Of a stretch of DNA of 64,000 nt, positions 55,517 to 64,000 are shown in pieces (position 1 is the first letter of the stretch; each line of letters starts with the position of its first letter). A program made the position numbers and the translations under genes. This DNA comes from Mesorhabditis belari (lineage: Eukaryota; Nematoda; Chromadorea; Rhabditida; Rhabditidae): contig CAUEEP010000921.1 of NCBI GenBank assembly GCA_958450365.1, positions 1,665,001 through 1,729,000 of the forward strand, written 5' to 3'. Below the pieces are notes generated by a model, which made no database searches, was not told where the DNA came from, and saw only the letters and a program-made list of their open reading frames with translations.

Positions 55517-58500
55517 TCACAAATCGGTTGTCGGCGCTCCACCGGTCGTTTTCCACAACTTGTGACAGTTTGCGCATAAAAGATGACCATTTAACGGATG
55601 ACATCGTTCATTGTAATCGTCACCCAATTGCTTTTTGCAGCCCTGAAAGGTTGTAATGAGGAAAATTGCTGTATTTTGTGCTCAAACTTGTAAACCCATC
55701 CGTTCCTCGTGCACGGAATTCATCATTTTACAAGAAAAATGGTGAATCCATGGCGCGAGGTAGGATGGGGTTTACAAATTTGAGCACAAAGTACACCACA
55801 GAGCCGAAATTCTCACCCATAAACTTAAAGAACTAATAGAAATAGTTTGAACGTAAAATTTGACCGATAGATTCCCGAAATCTCACTTTTCAAACTCACC
55901 ATAAAAGTTAAAGTATTTTCTGAAATATTTATAAGATATTCAGTCTAGAATAAGCTTTAAAATCCTCAATACAATGAATTTGGATTTAAATTTTTAACAA
56001 TTTTACCTCACAAGAGTAGCACTCAAGATGATAATCGTTGCCCAAAGCGACCACTCGAATTGTTTCACCGCTTCCCTGAAAGAAATCAATATTTATATTA
56101 CCTTTAAAAGATATTCAATCATTGTTTAGCTATAGTACGGTATCTTTTGACTAAAGTATTCCTACTTAATCGTTTTCTGCTTTCTTGTAAAAGCGGACGA
56201 ACGTGCTTTGTTTGATTTTTGGCGAACGTGCTTTGTTTAACTTAATTTTAAGCCTTTGTACTGTAAAAGATTATCAGGCTTTTGATTCACTCTTCAAGGA
56301 TTACGATAGTCGACTAAGTACGGTATCTTTTTCTTTACGTACAATGAGTACAATCATTGCCTACCCCTTTTGGAAGGATCGCTTTTCGACACGAGTGACA
56401 CCTTGGCGCGTATTTTTCGTGATAGTCTGTTGTGCAGTAGATCTGAAAAAGGATTGTTTTTGTTTTATATTAGACAGGTGATTTGGAAGTACCGTAATAT
56501 CTCTAATCGAATCTGTTTTTGAGCTTATGTTAAAGATTAGGATTGAGAAGAATCCTCTATATTCTATTGAGAAGAATCTTCTCTATCTTCTTTTTGAGAA
56601 GAATACGGTAAGTAAATGATTTAGTTCTTTTAATTGAGAACAACCTGATCTTGATCATCGACAGCAAATTGAATCCCATCGAGACATTTGTGGCATACAG
56701 AGCACGTGAAACAGTGAGGGTGAAAAGAGCGGCCAACGGCTTGCAGAACCTGGAGTTTTGTGAATGTTTTGGGACAAGGATTTTTAGAAGTTGTGATACG
56801 CAATACTGACTTGATCTTTTACAAATCCCATACACGAATGATCTAGACATCTAGACATCTAGACATCTAGACATTTAGACAGATCTAGACACTATACTTG
56901 CTCATTCCCTAATAGAAATTCAGCCGTTTGGCTTCTCCGGGTTTAGCTTTTGAGATGAAGGACCCACAAAAGCCGGGCGATACCGCACAAAGTATTGGAA
57001 CCAAATAGGAACCAAATAGGAACCAAAGAGAAAAAGGCCAAAAGGGAAAAAACAAAAAAAAAAAAAAAAAAAAAAGAAGGGGAGGACCAAAGAGGAACCA
57101 AATAGGAACCAAAGAGGAACCAAATAGGAACCAAATAGGAACCAAATAGTAACCAAACACCTCGCGATGAAAAAAAGTTAGTCGAACACTAGGTGCTAGA
57201 CTTGCTAGCTATCAGCTCATATTGGTGCTAATAGTAATCTAGTATCAGACTTAAAAATAACTAATCTGTTCTCTAAAATACCGTATCCTAGTTGCAGCGT
57301 AATGTAGGCATGAACAAATTCTAATCCGAACCTAATCACCACTTGTTTTCTCAGCGTTCGTATGTAAATTTGATTTCAACGAAGAATTTAGGCAGCGTTT
57401 GAATATTTTACGTCACTTTACGGGCTCACGTAAGACTTGCGACTAGGATTTTACAGTAATCCGGCAACTAGAGTGCGGTAGGCTTCTCTGAAGGAAACCT
57501 TTAATCTAAGTGAAGAATAGATATCCAATTTCTGAATTTTAAAAAAACCGTACCATTTCGACGATCGGTTTCTTGCAAACGGCACACTTTTCAGCTCTTT
57601 TATGCAACTCGGCAACCAGGAAATCCTCTTGGCACAAAAATTTCTCATCCATCAAGTAGAATTTGAGGTCTCTGAAGTGATAAATCTTCGATTTTATGCA
57701 AAATTTCCTATTTTCTACTTGAGATTTCTTCCGCATTGCTGACAATTGAAGCATTTTGGGTGATATTTTCTCTCCATCGCCACCGTTGTCTCCTCGTTGT
57801 AGTAAAGGGGATCCTTACAGCCGTGACAATTGCCTAGAATTTGAAAATATTTACTCGTCTTCGATTTTCTCATATTTTTGTCAGCTTTAGCTATACTTTA
57901 TCAGTCTCTTAGTCTCTTATTCTAGCTATTCTTGCTACCAAAATTCTAGCTACCAAAAAGCTCGCGCAGTCTAATAGGACACCCGAAAAGAAAACAAATG
58001 ACTGAAAATCTTTAGGTATCAATAGGCAGTAAGGGATAAAGCCCTTCCCTGACGCATTGAGATACGTGTTGCTGTAGCTCATTGGTAGAGCGTTGGCCTG
58101 GTAAACGAGAGGTGACAGGTTCGAGTCCCGGCGCCGACCAACCCAACCCATAAAGGGGGCAAACAGGCAAAAAGTCACAATTCCCATTTCACCCACCAGC
58201 TTTCTGTGCCTCCAATCTCATTTGTTGTACGCCTTCTCGAAGTTGTGCCGACAATCTCCCGAATTTCTCATCTTGTTTTGCCAGCGCTGAGTCGATCTCT
58301 TTCCACCGAGATGCGCGGTCATCAGTCGACAGAAATTGTCTGAAAACAATTCAGTTGTCTGAAATGTCTGAAAACTCATTTCCACGAGAAAAATGAAGAA
58401 TTCAGTGCATTAGAAAGGGTGTGTTTAGAAATTTGAGCGCAAAAACTAGATCTCAGCTTACCTTGTTGGTTGTGGACTCGCAGATTTGGGCTTCTGATAT

Positions 58501-61500
58501 CCGATCGGTTTCTCTCTTCCATATTCCGGATAACTTATGCCATTCTTTGGGTATTTAGTGGTGGATCCTCGATCCGACGATGAGTATTCACTCGTACTCG
58601 GCGACGAGGTGTATCTCGTTGGCTCACTCGTCAGAATGTCCACCTGAAAGAGCTTTTTTCAAGAATTTCCTTTCAAAATCACCTTTGGGAAATGCCCATT
58701 TTTCTCAATCCCGATCACCGTCTGTTCTCGATTTGTTTCCATTCCGTAACTGTACGTTTTGCCAACCATTTGTTCTTTTTTCACCCCATTGTAGCGAAGG
58801 GATTCAATGTTGTGCCCGGGTTTGTAAGTTGGAGAGACATCAACTGAAAAGAATGATTTGATTTGGAATTGATTGGGAATTGATTTGGATTTGATTTGTT
58901 GACATTATGTTCTCTAACAGGTGCTGCAATCTTTCCATCAAATTTTGTTAATTTCAATCCCGATCGATTCAGATTTTGATTCTTTATCGATTGACAAAAA
59001 AGCAAAGAAGTTTGTCGGTGGCGGGAGTCGAACCCATCGCGCAGAAAGCGGCATGGATTCTGTCGACCGGCACACTATCCACTACGCCACCGCTGCTCTT
59101 TTTCCGGACGCGTGTGGCGTGCTCTTAATAGCCAGGAGGCAATTTTTGAATCGAAATGGAGATGGAAAATGATCGAAACTTCAAATGAATTTTTCTCGCC
59201 AGGATTTTTGATTTGGGCAAAAACTGAATGATTCAAAATCCGAAGGAAAGATTACGGTAGATTGCCAAAGTATCCAGCTTTTAGAAAAGGTAGACAAGCA
59301 ATATTATTGATTGACAATTAATAAGCAAATCTTTTCCAAGAAACAAAATCTATTCACATTTTAAAATTTCAAAAACAAACTTGACGTTGGTGGATAAGTT
59401 GGTCGATTGATTTGTGGCGGATTTGGGTAAGCTTTTGGTGTTGTTGGAAGATATTTCGAGGAGAGATCTGATGACGAATCTTTTGTCGTATTCCGAAGAG
59501 TTGATGGAGGTGACGGGGATTTTTGAGATGAACCCGATGAGTAGTCACTAAAATTCATTTTATGAAACTTTCCTTGACAATTTCTCTGTATATTTAAGCA
59601 AAAAACATATTGGGTTGTCCAGTTTCGCTTTTGGCTCGGTTTTCGTTGACTTTTTGTTGGCCAAAATTTGTTAAAACTTCTCATGACTGTATTTTTCAAG
59701 AGTTGACAGAATATCAATTAGTAGATAATTGATTTTATCAATCAATTATCTACTGTTTAGACTCGTATTTGGAAGGTCAACTTTGACTCAAATTTTCTCT
59801 ATGTTCTTATATCTGAGTGTACCAAATAAATTCTACTTTTCTATAACCAAATTTAATGAAGATTCTCTGAAAAGCAATAATAAGTTGATTCAATCTCTAT
59901 ACCTCGAGTTATAGACCATCTAAGTTGATCAACTTTTTCGAGTAGGTATTGCTTTCGGGTAGGTTGTCCAGTTATGAATGCGCGTTTTTTACTATTTTGT
60001 AAATTTCTCAAGATACCGAAATCAAGAAAAAGATATATATGAGGATTATTCAAAAGCTGAAGATCTCCTCTACATTTTGATATAAAAAGTTTTTGAATTT
60101 GTACAGCTTTTGGGCAAATTGACTGCACAGAAGAAAAGGTGGCCAAAAAATGGAAAGGTGCCTTTGGATCAAGTTTTGGCTCCGCTCAAATTAAGTTAAC
60201 CATTTGATGTTTGGCCAATATATATATCAATACAACTTTTTTTAAAATATAACAATTTCAGAGCATCTTTACTTTTCTTTTCTGGGCGGTTATTTTACAC
60301 TATAAAACTTGAGGAATAGTTAAGCTGAAATGGGTTTTTTTTGAAAACGACCTCTCCCTTTGTGCAGTCAATTTTCCAAAAAGTTGAATGAATTGAAAAA
60401 CTTTTTTATTCCAAAATGTAGAGGAGATCTTCAGCTTTTGAATGATATATAACACTCATATACATCTGTTCGATATCTTGAGAAATTTGCAAAATAGTAA
60501 AAACGCGCAAAATAGTAACAAAATAGTAATAACTGGAAAACCCAATATTTTAACTTTAAAAACAAAAGCAAAAATCTCTTTTACATACCTGTAGTTTCCA
60601 TTTGAATACAAATTTGTGATGCCGGGCGGCGACGGTAAAGACGAGGAGGCGGTTGCGGTGGAGCCACGCTGAAATTCATATTCATTTTGGAATCTTTTCT
60701 TTAACTCTTATCCCTTTTTAAATTTTAGTTTCTATTAATAAAAGATTAAATTTGAATAAAAAAAAGACAATTCTGGTTTAGATTTACTGCAGATTTAGGC
60801 TAAAAACCTTTGGGAATTGTTCTTAATTTTGTTCTTAATTGGTTATCTAAAGGTTTTCTTTCTACGGACTACTTCATCAATTTTTTATTTATTAAAAATA
60901 GAAGCGCAGCCTATAATAGAAGCAATTTTATGAAATTTATGAAATGATTGAAAAATAGAAGAGCATTTGCTTTTATCTTTCAATCATTTGTCTATAGATC
61001 AATCAAAACTCACCGACGATGGCCTTTTTGATGTCTGATTCTGAGCCACCTCTTTCGCGTAGGCTCTGAATTCGTTGTAAATTAATTCGTTGTAAATTCA
61101 GATTAAAGAAAAATAAAGTTTTAAATGCACTAGTGTGTTTACAAATCAAAAAGTACACTAAGTACACAAAGTACACGAAAAAAAGCGAACCTTCCCGAGT
61201 CGACCGAGCTGCTTTCCTGGGAGCTCCACGGGTTTTTCGGGCGTGACGCCGAGAGCACCTGGATTTTTAAGAGATTTCTCAAGAATCTAGAGCTTTACAT
61301 CAATACGGTATATTATTTATGAGGTATTACGATATAGATAAGGTTTAGATAAGGTTTAGATAAGGTTTAGATACGGTTTAGATCACAAATTCCTCACCAT
61401 TTGTCTCAATCCACTCGCTTCTTCTCTTGAAATTTCCTCTTTCGTTTGCGCGGCGGCCAACTTTCTTCCCAAAGAAACCATTCCATTTTCCGATGCACTT

Positions 61501-63982
61501 GTCGGATTACCGGTGCGCATTTTCTGAAATTTATAAAGTAAAATCTATATTTCATTTATAGGTATTAGATCTAGATTTATAGATATTAGATCTCTGGTAA
61601 TTTAATGGTAAAAAAAGGTCTTTAAAACTTTGATAGGCTACTATTTAGGATACTATTTAGGGTACTATTTAGGCTACTATTTAGTTGATAAATCATGGTT
61701 ATATAAGGAATTGTAGGGGGGGGCAATTGTTGTTTAAAAGAAGTGAACGAATGAGTGTATGTCATTCACGCGTGACAACAATACAAATATGGACCGGATG
61801 GGGGGAAAAGAGGGGGCAAAAAGAAGGGAAAATGGTGTTGAGATTGAGAGAAACTCTTGAGAAAGGGGACAAATCGAGAGAGAGAATCGGAATTTGCATA
61901 CAAACAAACGCATAACTATGTGCGGTACTTTAAATGAAAATCGTTTATTGGTCCATTTGTCTTTTAAAGTCAATTTCGGTTCATTTAAAAGCAAATTCAA
62001 GAGTGAAAACATGTGTTTTTCGTAAAAAAATCTATAAAAACTTCTACGAATAAAATGGCTGAATGAATTTTTCTGAAAATTTGGCTATATACCTAACTTT
62101 CTAAGCTCTATCTTTTACCTACTAACACGAAGATAGGTTCCTTTAGCTAAAGTGTCTAAACGATTATCTAAAACATTGTCTAAACGTCTAAAATCATCAA
62201 GCCACCGCCCTTTTTGACTACCCGACTTTATGCTCACAGCAAAAATCCAAAAATAAGAGATTTTAAACTCATTTTAATGTTATTTTGCAGAAAAACAATT
62301 GGCCTTTTGAATAAAATAATGCGTAGTGCAATTGGTGGATTTATTGGTTTTAACGAAAGTACGAAAAGAAACAAAAAGACTTTCTGGACAGCCGTCTAAC
62401 TAACTAACAAAAATCTAACTTTGACCTTGAATTTCTTGGCGTACAATTGTCCAATTGAAACAATTTTGGTATCAATCGACAGAAGAAGACTAAACGAGTT
62501 TAGTGATACCAAAATTGTTTCAATTGGACAATTGTGCGCTAAGAAATTCTGGGTCAAAGTTGGCAAAAAAGGGGCGGATCTATTGTCCGAGAATGAGTGA
62601 CCGTCTGACTTTGGCCTTGAATTTCTTCCCTCACAATTGCGCAATTGAAACAATTTTGGTATCAATCGACAGAAGAAGACTTAACGAGTTTAGTGATACC
62701 AAAATTGTTTCAATTGGACAATTGTGCGCCAAGAAATTCAAGGTCAAAGTTAGATGGGAAAAAGAGGTGAACTTTTTGACAATAGGTTCAAAAAGAGCCT
62801 GTTATTCGGGAATCTTTTAAAATTACATTCTAAATCTCGAACTTTTCAATGATAAACTGTCAATTTTCCCTTTAACTTGCCCAATCTATGATGAATGGCC
62901 TTGAAGTGAGTTTTTCTGTTTAAAATTTCATCAAATATTAAGATCTATAGATAGGTTTTGGTTCGAATCCGCTTTCTGGTTCTAGTCTGTAAAAACACCC
63001 TCTCTGGCACACTTAATTCTTGTTTTTTTTGCGACAACGAGAAAAATGAAGAATTCAGTGTGCCAGAAAAGTGCGTTTACTGATTTGAACATAAAGTACA
63101 CAGCATGATGCAGATTTCTAATCGATCTAGAGTTCTTTTAGAGTCCTTGTATGGTCATCCACTTGTCATTCCCCGTTTGAGAGCCAATGTTTGTGCGAAT
63201 TGTGCCTTCTCTTCTCGAATCCAATTCCCCATCAAAACCATTTCCCTTTCCTTTTTGTATTTCCGGTGTTCTCTCATCTCGTTCACTTCACAAAAGCCTC
63301 TTCAATTCAAAGGTTTTGTGTGTACAATGACGTGGGAATTGTTGAAGCTAGTCTAGTTCTACCTAGCTTAGAGTTGGGTCCATTTAAAAATTTAAATTAT
63401 TCTCCTTAAATTTAAATTCTAAATCCTTAATTTTAACATCCTCAAACCTTCTGTTTGTCCAAATTGAGCGCATTCAGCTTGGAGACAATCTCGCTAGTGC
63501 TCGGTGACGTTTCAGTGACTGAAAAGTTCATTTTAGAAAAATAAAAAAATGTTATCAAAGGGTTTTGGTGGACTCAAAGTTATAGAAAGCCATGATTTCT
63601 CATCCGCAAAATGAGCTGTTAACAAATTTTTGTTTTCGGGACATATATGACTTTAATGAGCCAAAGAACATATGAAAATTTGTCTATGCTGTAATAAAGA
63701 AGTGAAGAAATCGGCAAGAAAAGGTAGATTTCTGGAGAGGTGATTGAACTCTGGATCTTCTGCTTTTGCTTTAACCACCGAACTATCCAGTAGCTTAACT
63801 TGGCAAGAGAAAGAGGGAAGAAAAGAGGAAGAAGAAAGAAAGAAACACGCAAACAGAGTAATGGGTTTTTTAGTTAAAAAAGTTAAAAAAAATTTTCACA
63901 AACCAAGCTGTCTCGGAGGTGGCGGTTTCCCGAAAGACTCTAGCTCCTCGAGGAAAGCCGATGGACTGAAATCGGCGGCCAT
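55517..63982 (-). CDS. zyx-1: Zyxin-family LIM protein, complete gene (16 exons, 579 aa)
   Basis: Exons (minus strand): 63982-63904, 63518-63448, 61523-61398, 61258-61191, 61065-61014, 60668-60589, 59547-59381, 58843-58683, 58643-58462, 58339-58197, 57833-57719, 57671-57554, 56749-56645, 56442-56365, 56075-56007, 55642-55517. All introns are GT-AG and the total, 1740 bases, is in frame. Residues 1-376 are Ser/Pro-rich with a Pro tract near the N-terminus (GKPPPPRQ). LIM1 spans C379-D431, LIM2 C444-D495 ([14 protein letters not shown]), LIM3 C504-C564; all zinc ligands are present. Zyxin proteins scaffold actin and adhesion sites (muscle dense bodies in nematodes) and shuttle to the nucleus. 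The C-terminus ends APTTDL. Start chosen as the first ATG of the exon closest to the window end; further 5' exons outside the window are possible. Orthology to zyx-1 is from family pattern, not a search. Confidence 0.88.
55678..55798. repeat. Inverted repeat in the last zyxin intron
   Basis: Arms TGTGCTCAAA-TTGTAAACCCATCC and its complement surround a short centre with AATTCATCATT and AATGGTGAATCCATGG. The same hairpin occurs in the zyxin fragments at 28910-29038, 37310-37435 and 46805-46925. Confidence 0.65.
56851..56890. repeat. (CTAGACAT)n microsatellite in zyxin intron 12
   Basis: About four to five units of CTAGACAT-type. The duplicate segments at 38135-38150 and 47637-47650 have a single unit, so the array grew at the parent locus or shrank before duplication. 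Confidence 0.8.
56994..57152. repeat. GGAACCAAATA tandem repeat with A-run in zyxin intron 12
   Basis: Several copies of an 11-base GGAACCAAATA-type unit flank a poly-A of about 25. Minus-strand ORFs here are repeat translations. Confidence 0.8.
58069..58141 (+). tRNA. tRNA-Thr(GGT)-like sequence, probable pseudogene
   Basis: Has a perfect D-arm (GCTC ATTGGTA GAGC), a TTCGAGT T-loop, six of seven acceptor pairs and a loop CTGGTAA giving anticodon GGT. The anticodon stem has two mismatches and the T-stem two, so it is probably not functional. It lies on the plus strand inside zyxin intron 10. Confidence 0.45.
59016..59092 (-). other. tRNA-like sequence in zyxin intron 7
   Basis: The seven terminal bases CGGTGGC and GCCACCG pair perfectly and enclose an A-box-like AGTGGATAGTG and GGGTTCGACTCCC. 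The anticodon and variable regions do not fold into a standard arm. Extended variable region is possible. Confidence 0.4.
59958..60546. mobile_element. MITE with (G)GGTTGTCCAGTTATG ends in zyxin intron 6
   Basis: Same family as 15103-15676: shared inner sequence includes AAAGTTTTTGAATTTG and 'ggagatcttcagctttt'. The arms are inverted; the right end has a small duplication of 'aaaatagtaa'. A further partial end, TTGGGTTGTCCAGTTTCG, lies at 59612. Confidence 0.75.
61335..61385. repeat. 12-bp tandem repeat (GATAAGGTTTA)
   Basis: Four near-identical units of GATAAGGTTTA-type in zyxin intron 3. A second array of 12-bp ACTATTTAGG-T units follows at 61636-61684 in intron 2. Confidence 0.75.
62405..62760. 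repeat. Two tandem hairpin elements in zyxin intron 2
   Basis: Each half (62405-62560 and 62608-62757) is a hairpin with arms around CAATTGAAACAATTTTGGTA and its complement and a loop with 'cgacagaagaagact'. The outer part of the arms reads CTTTGACCTTGAATTTCTT and its complement. Confidence 0.8.
63003..63067. repeat. Hairpin with CTGGCACACT arms in zyxin intron 2
   Basis: TCTGGCACACTTAATTCTTG pairs with its imperfect complement at 63047-63067. A half-copy with GAAAAATGAAGAATTCAGTG occurs at 58388-58408. Confidence 0.6.
63732..63797 (-). other. tRNA-like sequence in zyxin intron 1
   Basis: Minus strand: CTGGATA pairs with TCTCCAG (six of seven), with a D-loop-like GGTGGTTAAAGC and a B-box-like AGTTCAATC. 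The anticodon arm is not convincing. Probably a tRNA-derived relic. Confidence 0.35.
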
Positions 63983-64000
63983 TTGATAAATTTGAGGTGG

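Noticed and set aside
56909..57160. Minus-strand ORFs rich in [14 protein letters not shown] repeats
   Set aside because: They translate an 11-bp tandem repeat and a poly-A tract inside a zyxin intron.

Overview
The window is genomic DNA from a nematode, most likely a free-living rhabditid. It is AT-rich. Introns start with GT and end in the nematode TTTTCAG consensus. The recognisable genes (a three-LIM zyxin, CstF-50 fragments, F-box genes of the expanded nematode kind) fit that clade. No rRNA or CRISPR array was seen.

The right quarter (55.5-64.0 kb) holds one conserved housekeeping-type gene. It is a complete zyxin-family gene on the minus strand. I could assemble 16 in-frame exons encoding 579 residues: a Ser/Pro-rich N-terminal half and three C-terminal LIM domains. 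Its introns carry short tandem repeats, hairpins, MITE-like elements and tRNA-like sequences.

The rest (about 2-55 kb) is a mosaic of segmental duplications in both orientations. One recurrent composite block contains, in order: (1) a transposon-related ORF remnant; (2) the first three exons of a CstF-50 (cpf-1-like) gene, cut off at the start of the WD40 region; (3) a single-exon F-box gene; (4) a spacer with AATAAA; (5) exons of an unrecognised multi-exon gene, called 'family U' here. Full or partial blocks lie at 2.1-6.3 (+), 10.9-15.0 (-), 24.3-28.0 (+), 31.2-35.6 (+), 39.9-44.0 (-) and 51.4-54.4 kb (+). The 31-35 and 40-44 kb blocks are the core of an imperfect palindrome with arms of about 5.8 kb around a 4.5-kb spacer. 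That spacer is itself duplicated in tandem at 46.0-50.0 kb. Fragments of zyxin, of a protein kinase, of a possible CCZ1-like gene and of a small putative tail-anchored protein gene are scattered among the blocks.

Of six F-box loci, two are full length (13.0-14.0 and 51.8-52.9 kb), two are open but have frameshifted C-termini, and two carry premature stops. The CstF-50, zyxin, kinase and family U copies outside the real zyxin locus are broken.

Mobile elements include a pogo/Tigger-like element with intact terminal repeats and a DNA-binding-only ORF (7.8-8.8 kb), a MITE nested inside a second palindromic element (15.1-16.4 kb), a mariner transposase remnant (2.1 kb), a LINE tail at the left edge, and a decayed phlebovirus-type glycoprotein fragment of the sort carried by nematode retroelements (50.0-51.0 kb). 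A 19-bp satellite has expanded at 45.4-45.8 kb.
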